This document shows, one piece after another, positions 55,001-63,900 of a stretch of 64,000 nt of DNA. The stretch is taken from IMG/VR virus record IMGVR_UViG_3300027833_002080, positions 1-64,000 of that record. The stretch is one strand, 5' to 3'. The DNA comes from a virus. The translations under genes were made by a program, and so were the position numbers. Position 1 is the first letter of the stretch, and each line of letters begins with the position of its first letter. The notes under the pieces were generated by a model that did no database searches, was not told the origin of the DNA, and saw only the letters and a list, made by a program, of their open reading frames with translations.

Positions 55001-55081
55001 CGTTTAATTTGTCTGAATTCACGTAATAATTTAGTAAATTTGTACACCAGCTCTGTAGAAGCTAGAAAATATCATCGATAA
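49061..55081 (+). CDS. Giant tail muzzle/stabilisation-like protein (2006 aa)
   Basis: The N-terminus MTEKRFLKGLFKDTGHLDQPEGTWRYALN and the following GAISNEAG, together with huge length and position after the ring proteins, match the tail muzzle or stabilisation protein of crAss-like podoviruses, which closes the tail until DNA release. The body is beta-rich, with many aromatic and Asn/Gly residues and no transmembrane segment. A helical/charged C-terminus (WSSRKKFVDKWIGIRLI) ends the protein. Confidence 0.6.
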   Translation: MTEKRFLKGLFKDTGHLDQPEGTWRYALNAVLNTQKGAISNEAGAEHITKIDPNFKAIGAIEISDGRVVLFLKNLTDKQAMIVLLNNNIVTILFQPPLLFDLNFNTSYPIEGTFKIDSKGDLVVYWVDALNPPRAFNVTRQQRALNDGSNFTRLYGLNASSFQNSFDITSHLDILNLFPSSGPVPKISISTDPLDPTIKEGGGLLTGVYYLALAYVDEDLVATNYLSISDPISIVEEFEFTKPTTKVDGAKAGSQTSKSITWSINNLNPDYKYIRPIVIRKLDTAVDAFRLNDVANIPYTTVVTSKKITFSGVEGVASAAVADVIIDTIGYESAKTINQLDNVLYLGNVTSNKDVGFQKYANAIQVESTVKPITYFDPFYASQDNLETGFATSAVDGGYTIDSTKSYRNHILNSQHRGYMRDETYALYVAFVLKDGSMSYAYHIPGRENLYVSEKTPLSDGGDLNELHMAALGPHSKQFHLTDSSSPSSLVDNFFENRLSSPRQQMNYWENSTELYPDTGNYDIFHIKSNGTSADGTEISPSIAANKTLKNQNVRHHHFPSNDNYFRRSINAGHVGSSSVATVSTSSYANNVDWSGTVKFYRSDSNTSSYGNVAGAANIAAIHNQTKYTGDQMSDALSPQWSPPLLFQSAGLSNMTNANLVGEDFYREESTAITNANNAGTVTINNGLYNGGTGVFVADQAMTISNMKFKVWWFRDEANFDTMKARVVIETANNERYYTIPDGDVTNGDWGVSGYNTNLGVNHWDYNYKDNLNEMYPEATTAHGTVSGLPVPITLGIGDKMWVEGRAFIGHDPDKGIRQAGTTESDGPQQPSGSDNYWQFDIDTTPTSGYTTTGYDSVVSHNVNALGFHLNNFKIPKSIADKVQGFRVYRAKRGHANKTILGQDILLPMSEQTTAIGACSEASAGADSILESLSGQPELFHKKEPWPGPASNYPEGYNHFSFHDFNLLRTKNSLAGATHIKPIYMVNNLVWNGPTLKQDKKSLTTIVNYDPLTANEVKEHWGYDTEFNCYAEDINSAIFIGLDYVFNVQPNYGEADVPAYRFARMLNQKAKTYLRGDSIFDATALGFGGKVVNNFGESAIVLSTKQYMGALKCEPDGTAADESDFFGKAPLDAPPWLVNQPLISSTQTADVTATIANTRYLNYMVNLHAYKTDVYKSIDSQELVWTGYEVLGKDLENFIFNDDSTSDKYLNHIKTGSEFSSSGYNKDTIYTTKKDATLIGDNATGYYTNGIFGGDTFICRYGFASAITPIDNASTSNPKRAIYYNIVESPDNINFRHAEDNDSMYFPHSPAKNVLKNVGDRDLTHQDNVRYNDNYSSDSDIRTAFPLPLRDTTHTSFPTRTHRSTTADNTSIIDNYRIFLANQYKDLPKNRGDLWKLSSFNNLLYFHMENSLFATKGKQTMEMKDGTEAFVGSGDIFVQPPDEILQTTLGYGGTQSQWAALTTRYGYFFVNKKDRKVFLMAQALTDISALGMENWFKANLKFELESYGLPETMDNPIIGIGLHSVWDPEQKRIVLTKRDKRPTREFIHRYGPGTNPTIQFNNTAMQYELVNSVTTTTSTGEAGATPTDNWNLFIEQWEAGNAYLLQSYESFQEFGPSEIPNVLPANASGQYSLPVGALVLLDTYNPFGGLTTTEYLYTLPTTPIVYWPDEGGANALVINTVSNMPAQFTNAAGVVVFYENPQTYVSTLETTSNTNVTTALIDYNNPNYFTNSGWSISFNPEINAWVSFHSYIPYLYFNALGSFMALSDTASTIQTNDAGAKLLELDSVIWSHRGTNNFTYGQYYQNYVDAGVDLVEGDFGTGFPEYFDTNPFIIDFVHNENKVMAALYSSIAYTVDVVNASQSNLSEGGFDQFYVYNTNQLSGLQDLKYLANTRKVGTNWKINSFRDMSKLLKLEIQDPENYWLHGEDTFLGFPLSEHTTTTANNMFVIDGMNEIINNSYIDEEKIWSSRKKFVDKWIGIRLICLNSRNNLVNLYTSSVEARKYHR

Positions 55082-56004
55082 TGTCAAAATATAAAATAAA
55101 TAAAAAACGAAAACGATATTTACCGGGAGGTATGTACGACTCTAACACAATACCTGCAGGGATAGGTCAAAACTCTACAAGTAATATTGTGTACGAAGAA
55201 ACTAACCCTGAAGCTCAAGCTAATGCTTCTGCTGCTTTTACTTCTAGTGTAGATAAGATTCAACAAGATAGCACAAACTTAGCTTCGGAGATTGAGCGTG
55301 ATACGCAAAACAATGAAATGGAGCTTCAAGCAAATGCTAATAATTTAAAAAATAGATTTGGTACTGGAGAGCAAGTTTTATCTAAAGGTTTACAGCTTGG
55401 AGCTAAAGAGTTAGGGTTTACTGCCGGAAAAAACATGTTATCTGAAGGAACTAAATTTGCTAGTAGTAAGCTAGGAACTAAATTCTTAGGTACTAAGTTT
55501 GCTCAAAAACAAATAGCAAAACAAGCTGCTAAACAAGGGGCAAAACAACTTGGTAAAGCAGCTGCTACAGCTTCTAAGATAAATCCTTGGGGAATAGGAG
55601 CTTTAGCAGGAAAAGGAGTATCTATGTTATCTGATGACAAAGATGCAACTAAATGGAATGCAGGTGAAGTTATAGGCGATGTAGGAGGTTCTGCCTCTTC
55701 AGGGGCGATGATTGGATCTATGCTGTTACCTGGTATTGGAACTGCAATTGGAGGTATTGCAGGCGGTTTGTACGGGCTAGGTAAAGGACTATTCCAAAGA
55801 CGTAAGGCTCGTAGAGAAAAGAGTGCAAACGAAGCAGAAACATTAAATAAAACAATAAAAGGTAATAAGGAGCAAGAAAATAATTTTGCACAAAGCCTTA
55901 CAAAAAAATTACAAGCTGAGGCATATGGTAAAACATACGCTGGATTTGACTTTGGAAACAACATGGGAACTAAACGTTACGGCGGGTTAAAATATAAAAA
56001 ATAA
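55081..56004 (+). CDS. Internal / ejection protein with glycine-zipper segment (307 aa)
   Basis: The N-terminus KRKRYLPGGMYDSN and C-terminus TKRYGGLKYKK carry GG motifs (GG at residues 16-17 and 301-302). The middle is Ala/Gln/Lys-rich helix. Residues about 215-245 form a glycine-zipper membrane-type stretch (GSMLLPGIGTAIGGIAGGLYG). This is like internal proteins injected with DNA that cross the inner membrane. Function is inferred. Confidence 0.5.
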   Translation: MSKYKINKKRKRYLPGGMYDSNTIPAGIGQNSTSNIVYEETNPEAQANASAAFTSSVDKIQQDSTNLASEIERDTQNNEMELQANANNLKNRFGTGEQVLSKGLQLGAKELGFTAGKNMLSEGTKFASSKLGTKFLGTKFAQKQIAKQAAKQGAKQLGKAAATASKINPWGIGALAGKGVSMLSDDKDATKWNAGEVIGDVGGSASSGAMIGSMLLPGIGTAIGGIAGGLYGLGKGLFQRRKARREKSANEAETLNKTIKGNKEQENNFAQSLTKKLQAEAYGKTYAGFDFGNNMGTKRYGGLKYKK

Positions 56005-58613
56005 TGGCTAATAATAAAAATAAGAAGAATAAAAAGAAATATACAGGCCCAGAGCTAATTAAAAGCCCTGATGTATATACAGGAGAGCAGTATTCTAACA
56101 TGATGGACGAAATTACTTTAACTGATAAAGGCCCTAAATATGGTGGTTATGAGACATTTAAATTTCAATCAGATGATCCAGATGCGCCAAATTATGTGGA
56201 TACAACACCTATGGGTGGAATAGCTCCAATGCCTAGTGGTAGCCTTAAAGGGTTAGTTAGTATGGTAAAAAATATTCCTCAGCTTATTAAAAATGTACCT
56301 AAGTATGCAAAACAATTAAAAAGTTTAAGAGGAGTTGTAAATCCAGCTAAATTTGCAGCAGATGGTTCTAGAATAGATCCTTCTAAACTAACTAAGGCTG
56401 TTAAAAGTATTACTAAAACAGGAAAATCTAAAGTAAAACCTAATATAACACAGGCAGCAGATGACGCTACAAAAGTAGAAACTCTTAAAAACTTTGCTAG
56501 AAATACAGGAGAAAGATTTAAAGCAGGTGTACAAAATGCAGAGTTACCTAAAGCTATAACTAAGCCGATTGCAAATCTAAGAACTAAAGTAACTCCTAAC
56601 GTAAAAGATTTACCACAAACTATAAAAGGTAAAGGAGATGCAGCGCAGTCTATTCCTAACTGGAGAACTAAAGAGGTTAAAGAAGCTATAAAAAGCGGTA
56701 AAATACGTAAATTAAAAGACGGTACTTATGAAGGTGTAACTCCAGAGTGGGTTAACAAGGTTGAAGAGTATGGACCAAGTGTATTAAAAGCTTTAATAGG
56801 AGGAGGCGTGATTACAGGAGCAGCTCAAGCATTTTTTAATTCAGGTGATGAAAAAAAGAAAGAGTATGGAGGAATGTACTCTAAAGCTAAGCAGTATATG
56901 CAAGGTGGTATGCAACAACTTCCAGGAGGCGTTATGCAACCAATTGGCGGAGGAGCTGTAGAGTTTGTAGGTAATGAGCATGATGAATCAGGTATGGGAT
57001 CAGAAAGCGGTATTTTACTAGATGAGCAAACTGAAGTAGAGAACGGAGAAACAATGACTCAAGTTGCAGCTCAAGGCGGAATGAAAGATTATTTCTTTTC
57101 TAATAAGCTAAAAGCTGGGGGGATGACTTTTGCTGACAAGCATAAAGAAATGTTAAATAATGGTGCCGGGCAAGAGCAAGTTAATTATTTAGCTAAAATG
57201 CAAGAGGCTGTAGCAGGGCGTAACCCAGGAGACATCAAGGCAGCGTATGGAGGAATGCGCAAATATGAAGATGCGGGTTTTAAAGACTTTTCATCTGAAG
57301 AAGATGATCCAAATTATAACCCAGAAGAAGCAAACATGCCAGCAGTAGATCTTGTTGAAAAAATGCCGCGTCTTAAAATGTATACTGATACTTACGAGAC
57401 GGTAGACAAGGCAGCGCAAGAATCTGGATTTAGTATGGGAGATCGAGCTAAAGATAGAGGAAAAGAAGGGATAGCTAGAATGCAAGCTGAAGGTGAGGAA
57501 GGCGTTTTTGGTGACGGAAACTTTAATTCAGAAGAAGCTAGAGAAGATTTTTATAAAAGAAATAAAACTATATTAAATGAAATGGGAGTAAATTCACCAC
57601 AAGAATTTAATCCAAAAGAAATGACTGGGGAGTTCCAAGCTAATTTTAATAAAAAGTTAAATGCAAGATGGGATAATGACGAAAGCTTTAGAACTTCTAT
57701 GGAAGGTAAAGGGGTCACAAAAGATCAATATCTATCAACTGGGTTCTCAGGAGAAAAAGGTATAGGCGCTTTAGATGGAGACTACGGCGAGTATTCTTTT
57801 AGTAGAACGTCTGAGTTTGGAGATCCTGCTACACCAGGTAAAGAAAAGTTTGTAAAATCAGATCTAGATTTTAGTGAAGAATATGAGCAATCTTTAAAAG
57901 AAGATGAAGGGGATGATGTAAAAGAAGAAACAAAAAAAGATAATACTGCTACTTATCTTGCAGCACTATCAGGAATTCCTGCAGCAATGGCGTTTGCGGA
58001 CACTCCTGATACAATGAAAAATCCAGATATAGTAAATCCTGGAATTGTAATGGCTGAACGTCAAGGCAGAGAAAACTTAGATCGAGTAGATTACACAAAT
58101 CTGTTAAGCTCTAACACTCAAGATAATCAAGCTTTAATGCAGGGCATTGATAATCAAGGAGGAGGTAGTACAGGACTAGTAAATAAGATGGCAGCATTAG
58201 CTAATAAACGTAAAGCGGATTTAGCAATTAAAGGAAAAGAATCAGAAGTTAATACGACTATAGGAAATCAAGAAACACAAATGAACGCTCAAATTGAATC
58301 AGGTAATGTTTCAAGAGCTTTAAATGCAAGTACGGCAAATGCAGGTAATATTTTAAATGCTTCAAATGCTAACGCTGCTAATAAAATGAGAGTAGATGAC
58401 TTTAATGCGGCCGCAAAAGCTGCAACAAAAGACAGAAAATTAGGGGCTGCGCAATACACAGTAGAGGCTTTACAGCAACTTCATAGAGATAAACTGGCAT
58501 ATAAAGCTAGTAGCGGAGTGACTGCTGCATTATCTGGTGAGACAGGCATTGACAAGCGTAAAGATATGGAAGCGCTTTACAAGCAGTATGGCGTAGATTA
58601 TAACAAATCTTAA
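56004..58613 (+). CDS. Large internal virion protein with YGG motifs (869 aa)
   Basis: Motifs YGGY (46-49), EYGGM (287-291), MQGGM, GGVMQP and YGGMRKY (415-421) recur. A central segment with EVENGET, then KDYFFSNKL and FADKHKEML resembles a conserved phage structural block found in Bacteroidetes phages. The C-terminal part is Ala/Asn-rich helix (NASTANAGNILNASNANAANK). An internal capsid or ejected cargo protein is most likely. Confidence 0.5.
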   Translation: MANNKNKKNKKKYTGPELIKSPDVYTGEQYSNMMDEITLTDKGPKYGGYETFKFQSDDPDAPNYVDTTPMGGIAPMPSGSLKGLVSMVKNIPQLIKNVPKYAKQLKSLRGVVNPAKFAADGSRIDPSKLTKAVKSITKTGKSKVKPNITQAADDATKVETLKNFARNTGERFKAGVQNAELPKAITKPIANLRTKVTPNVKDLPQTIKGKGDAAQSIPNWRTKEVKEAIKSGKIRKLKDGTYEGVTPEWVNKVEEYGPSVLKALIGGGVITGAAQAFFNSGDEKKKEYGGMYSKAKQYMQGGMQQLPGGVMQPIGGGAVEFVGNEHDESGMGSESGILLDEQTEVENGETMTQVAAQGGMKDYFFSNKLKAGGMTFADKHKEMLNNGAGQEQVNYLAKMQEAVAGRNPGDIKAAYGGMRKYEDAGFKDFSSEEDDPNYNPEEANMPAVDLVEKMPRLKMYTDTYETVDKAAQESGFSMGDRAKDRGKEGIARMQAEGEEGVFGDGNFNSEEAREDFYKRNKTILNEMGVNSPQEFNPKEMTGEFQANFNKKLNARWDNDESFRTSMEGKGVTKDQYLSTGFSGEKGIGALDGDYGEYSFSRTSEFGDPATPGKEKFVKSDLDFSEEYEQSLKEDEGDDVKEETKKDNTATYLAALSGIPAAMAFADTPDTMKNPDIVNPGIVMAERQGRENLDRVDYTNLLSSNTQDNQALMQGIDNQGGGSTGLVNKMAALANKRKADLAIKGKESEVNTTIGNQETQMNAQIESGNVSRALNASTANAGNILNASNANAANKMRVDDFNAAAKAATKDRKLGAAQYTVEALQQLHRDKLAYKASSGVTAALSGETGIDKRKDMEALYKQYGVDYNKS

Positions 58614-58622
58614 ATAAACAAC

Positions 58623-60902
58623 ATGGCTAATAAGTATAGTAAGTACCAGTTAAAACCTTTTGCTAGTCAGTATGTTGATCCGCAAGGCGATAAAATTATG
58701 GAAATCTATCGTAAAAGGTATGACCAAAATAAACAGAAAAAAAATCAACTAGATCAATTATACGCAAATATAAATAGTGTATCTACTGCAGACGAAGGAA
58801 TTTTAAATCAAGCTAAAGAACAAACTAAACAATCTTTACAAAGTATAGTACAATCAGGAGCTTACGAAGACGCTGGTATAGCTTTAGATGACGCAGTACA
58901 GGATTTTGCTACTAACAAAGGTTTAAGAGCTGTTTCAAAGTCTTACCAAGTTAGAGAAAAAGAAAAAGAGTGGCAAGCAAAGGCTACAGCTGAAGGAAAA
59001 AAAGTGCTAGATTTTGGTAGAGACGCTACAAAAAATCATTCTTCTTGGACGTTAGATCCAGAAACAGGAGAGTACAAAGAAAATATATACACACCTAAAA
59101 GCGAAATGCAGCATGATTATAATGCTGCGATAAAAAGTTATATGCCTACTATAAAGGCAGATGCGTCTGGTATTTCTCAAGGACGTATGAATCAGCTAGC
59201 AACTCGTATTATGGGAGGGTACCTTCAAAGCCCTGAAGGAGACCAGCATTTAAGAAATCTTATGCAATTGCAGTATGATCAAAATCTTCCTGAAGAGCAA
59301 AGACAACAGATGGCTATGGATAGCATCTTTAAAGCGGTTAGGCTTCACACAGATGAGCAAGTACATAGTAAAGCTGCTAGTAGTGAAAGTCAAGAATTAA
59401 ATGCTAGACAAAATGCTGTTGTTAATAGTATTATGGGTGGAAGCCATACTTCAGTAAATTCAGGATACACGGCAGCAGATATTACAGATTTAGAAGATAG
59501 ATCTGCTCTTGATGGAACTAACTTGTATTTTGCTGATAAAATAATCGAAGCTGAAAGTAACGGTAAAACTAAACTTGCGCAAGATTATAGAAATATATTA
59601 GACAATTTAGGAAACGTAATGCTAAATGAGGGAACGTTTAATGAAGAAGAAGCGGCTCTTTATAAAAAATACGAATCTGACTTATGGAAAGATTCTAAAG
59701 ATGTTGAGAAGTTTGGTACTATGATTAAGTATATGACTGAAGATCAATGGACTCCAGACTTTAGTATGCAAGGAGGTATCATGGGCGATTGGATGTCTAG
59801 ATCAGGTATGGCTTTTGGTGCAGCCGGAGCAGTTAGTGCAGCAGCAGCTGTAACTGGTGTTGGAGCAGTAGTGGCGCCTTTTGCTTTTATGGGAGCAGGA
59901 GCTTACGCAGCGGGAGATTTAGCTGTCAGTTTAGCTTCATATGCTTTCGATGGTTTTGGAAATGTCAGAGATGTTATGAGACCGGAAACTCCGGGGATAG
60001 CTCGAGGATTAGGATTTGTAGATTCTGAGCAGACACAATTAATGCAAAACGTTGAAAATTTAGATAGAGTAAATAATATATTAGGTACAGAATTTACTGA
60101 TAAAGATTTACCAATGCTAAAAACTAAAGCATTAGAATATTTTAAATATAAAACAGAAGGAGAGGACGGTATCACCGGAGATCAAATTGCTGAAAAAACT
60201 CATAGTTATGAGGGATCTGTATTTGAAGGTGAAGTGTGGAAACCATCTACAACTGAAGAAGGTAAAAAAGCTACTACAGCAATAACTTCTGCATTAAAAG
60301 GATACAACGTAAATGACTTTAGATTTGTTGGTGTAGATGAAGGTAGCGATATACAAAAAGAAATAGCTGAAGGAAAAATAGATGGCTTAGTTTATCAAGG
60401 AGCTATTGGTGGTGATATAATGGGAGACATTCCTGCGCGTCTTATGTTTAAAACTCAAAGCGGTAACTTAGTGATAGCGGAAGCTAAAACGGGAGCGCAA
60501 AATGGTACTAGAAGTACTGTTGGAGATATTTTAGCAGCTGCAGGAAAATTAAACTTTTTAGTAGGTGACATGGCAAGGCAAGAAATTAACCAAATAAGAG
60601 ACTCTGAAAATAGAGATGTAAATTTAGTTGATCTTAATAATTCTATTTATAGAGCTACTCAGCAAATTGGGGGTGAACAAGGTTTATCTCAGCAAGCACA
60701 GTTTATTACATATCAAGAAACTTTTAAGCAATACTTAATGAAAGTTCCGCAAGCTATGTCTAGAATAAGCGCAGCAATGAAACCTTTTGAAGGCCTACAA
60801 CAAACAAATCCAGAAGCGTACGAGAATGAGTTAAATAGGTTTATCTTTGAAGGAGATGAAAATCAACCGCCTTTAATTAAATTACCATTAAAACTTAAAT
60901 AA
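58623..60902 (+). CDS. Large internal/ejection protein with membrane-type segment (759 aa)
   Basis: The product starts MANKYSKYQLKPFASQYVDP. Mostly charged helices are interrupted about residues 395-440 by a Gly/Ala-rich hydrophobic stretch (MAFGAAGAVSAAAAVTGVG...FMGAGAYAAGDLAVSL), a possible membrane-active region. The late position and TAATG coupling to the following giant gene fit the injected core of a podovirus. No enzyme motif was seen. Confidence 0.5.
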   Translation: MANKYSKYQLKPFASQYVDPQGDKIMEIYRKRYDQNKQKKNQLDQLYANINSVSTADEGILNQAKEQTKQSLQSIVQSGAYEDAGIALDDAVQDFATNKGLRAVSKSYQVREKEKEWQAKATAEGKKVLDFGRDATKNHSSWTLDPETGEYKENIYTPKSEMQHDYNAAIKSYMPTIKADASGISQGRMNQLATRIMGGYLQSPEGDQHLRNLMQLQYDQNLPEEQRQQMAMDSIFKAVRLHTDEQVHSKAASSESQELNARQNAVVNSIMGGSHTSVNSGYTAADITDLEDRSALDGTNLYFADKIIEAESNGKTKLAQDYRNILDNLGNVMLNEGTFNEEEAALYKKYESDLWKDSKDVEKFGTMIKYMTEDQWTPDFSMQGGIMGDWMSRSGMAFGAAGAVSAAAAVTGVGAVVAPFAFMGAGAYAAGDLAVSLASYAFDGFGNVRDVMRPETPGIARGLGFVDSEQTQLMQNVENLDRVNNILGTEFTDKDLPMLKTKALEYFKYKTEGEDGITGDQIAEKTHSYEGSVFEGEVWKPSTTEEGKKATTAITSALKGYNVNDFRFVGVDEGSDIQKEIAEGKIDGLVYQGAIGGDIMGDIPARLMFKTQSGNLVIAEAKTGAQNGTRSTVGDILAAAGKLNFLVGDMARQEINQIRDSENRDVNLVDLNNSIYRATQQIGGEQGLSQQAQFITYQETFKQYLMKVPQAMSRISAAMKPFEGLQQTNPEAYENELNRFIFEGDENQPPLIKLPLKLK

Positions 60903-63900
60903 TGGAACAAGACTACAGTAAGTACTTAGTAAAGCCAGAAGACGTAGCAACAGTTGATGAAAACAATTTAACTACTTCAGATACTATTACAGCTGAAAAA
61001 AAAGCAGCTGAAATGACTCCAACTCAAATAAGAGCAGCAAGAGCTACTCAAGGTGATATATTAAAAGTTGATTGGGATGGAGCTGCAGACGTACCGCCAG
61101 GTATGGAGAGTATGTATGGCCGTACATTGCATAACACTAATTATAATGATTATGCTAAATACATAGATAAACCATTCTCTTTTATATCTGATGATGCCGA
61201 TGACTTACGAGCGCATGGGCAAGCTTCAGCAGATAAGTGGGCTAATGGTATGCTTAAGTTTGCAGGTAAAACTGGTACTAACATTTTAGGATCTACTGTA
61301 GGGTTAGTTTATGGAGCTGGTGCATTTGGTATGGGGTTATTCCAAGAAGGAAGTGCTACTAAAAAGTTCTTTGATAATGATTTTCAAAGAGGGTTAGACG
61401 GTATTAACGAATACATGGATGGAGCTCTTCCTAACTATTATACTAAGAATGAGCAAGATTACAACTTACTGCAAAGTATGGGTACGGCTAATTTTTGGGC
61501 TAATGACTTTACTCAAGGGTTATCGTTTATTGCAGGTGCAGTATTAGCAGAAGGATTAACATCTGGTATGGCTTCAAGTGCGGTAGCGGCTAAAGCTACT
61601 AAAATATTGCAAGGTGCAAGTGGTGCTAAAACTGCGGGACGTATGGCAAAAGCCGCAGATACAGCAGCAGATACAGTAAAAGCTGCTGATGCTCTAATGG
61701 ATGCTCAACGTTTAAAAAACGGATTAGTTACTATTCGTCAGTTAGGTACAGGTGCTATGTATGAGTCAGGTGTAGAAGCTAGGCATCATTACGACGAGAC
61801 ATTAAACCATTTAAAAGAGCAATACAAAGAAGAGCACGGAGCGTATCCTCCACCTGAAAAACTAGCAGGATTAGCGGATCTCGCTACTAAAAGCTCTAAT
61901 GCAGTGTTTGCAGGAAACTTAGCTTTAGTGGGGTACGGTAACTTTATGATGTTCCCAAAAATATTTGGTAAAGGGTTAAACTCAACTAAAGGAGCTCTTG
62001 GCAAGACAATAAAGAGTGAATTAAAAGGAAAAGTTCGGACTTATAAAGAGGTATTTAAAGACTTAAGTAAAAGAGAGGCAACTGGGAGAGCGGTATGGAA
62101 AGCTCTTAAAACTCCATTATACGAAGGGGTAGTAGAAGAAGGTGGACAAAAACTTTTAGATCTTTCAGGGCAGGGCGCAGCATATGATTATTACTTAAGT
62201 AAACGAGATGCTTCGTCAGTAGGTATGATAAAAGACTTGCTTTTACATACAGAAGACGCTTTTGGTGATGCTTACGGATCTAAAGAAGGTCAAAAAGAAA
62301 TAGGTATAGGATTCTTACTTGCCGCAATGGGGCTGCCAGGACGAGCAACGACTACAAGTAAAGATGGTAAAACATCTAAAAAATTAACTTGGCAAGGTGG
62401 TGTTTGGGGTAGCATACAAGATGCAAAAGCTCAACAAGAAGCTATAACTAAATTACGTAAGAGACTAGAAAGTATGCCTAACGGTATGCAGGCGTTTTCT
62501 CGTAATATGGATACATTAATACGTAATCAGGTAATACAAGATAGTAAAGATTTTAATACTATTATTGATAATCCGTTTGGCGTGCATAATGCAGAGCATG
62601 ATGAAATTTTTAATTACGTTTCATCTAGAATTAGAGCTGGATTTGAGTCAGAGCTTTATGATGATATAAAGCATATACGTAAAATGCCTTTAGAAGAGTT
62701 TAGAACTGCTTTCCAATACAATGAAAAAGGAGATCTAACAGACAATCAATTAAAAAAGCGTAGAGAAGATATAGCCAATAAAATGGAAGAGCGTATTGAA
62801 TCTATTTCAACTACGTTAACTAAGCTAGATCAATCGTTTGTTAATTTTGGGGAAGACCAAAAAAATGCAATTGCACACGCGTTGTCTATAGCTGAGAATT
62901 CAGATGCTAGAGAAGACTCAATAATATCTGAACTAAGTAAAGTAAAGTTTGATGTAAATATAGAAGTAGAAGAAGATAAAGCAGCTGTAGATAAAAGAGA
63001 GGCAGATGAGTCAAAACTTAGGTTAAAAAATATATGGCAACGGTTATCTCCTAAAAAGAAAAAAGCAGTTTTAGAAGACAATGCAGAAGCAGTAGAAAAG
63101 GTAAAAAAGACTTTAAACATTAAAGAGCTTACAGACCCTTCTCACATTGAAGAGCTTCATAGAACTTTAGCTGAAGAACAAAACGAGTTAATCCAACAGA
63201 TTGAAGAGATTACTGCAGATGAGTCTTTAGGTGAAAAAGAAAAAGAGAAAAAACTTTTAGAGCTTGGGAAAAAACAAGAAGCTGGTCTACTTAGATCTTC
63301 TGAATTACAAAAAGCTATTAATGAAGGCTTAGATCCGTACATCAGTGCTCAAGAACAAAAGATGCTAGATGCTTGGACTAAAGCTAATCCTTTAGAGTCT
63401 GCTAAAAGCTTAGAGGATGTTAAAACTAAACTTAAAGATCTTAGAAAATTAAGAGCTCGTAGACATAGAGCTATTAGCATGTTTAACGAACTTCAAGGTT
63501 TACGAGAAGAAGGCGCTTGGAATCCAAAAGGATGGTGGAAAGTATGGGGAATGGAACAAGGAGAGCTTATTCCGCAACCTGAACTATTAATGCAGCGTAT
63601 GCTAGACACTACCTTATATCAAAGTGAGGATAGTGGTAATAAGCAACTAGATAGACTATACTCTAACTTTAAGGGTAAAATTGTAGAGTTCCAATATAAA
63701 AATGAAAAAGGGGAAACTTCTACAAAACGTTATTATGTAACTCCAGGGCAACTAACTTCTGAAGGAGATAAGTTGCTACAACCAATACCTTCATTTGATA
63801 CTATCGCTTTATTAAAACAAAAGCAAGATCTACAAGAAGAGTTAGAAGGTTTAAAAGCTGAAGAAGCGTTATTAGAGGATGATGACATTACTTTAAATGT

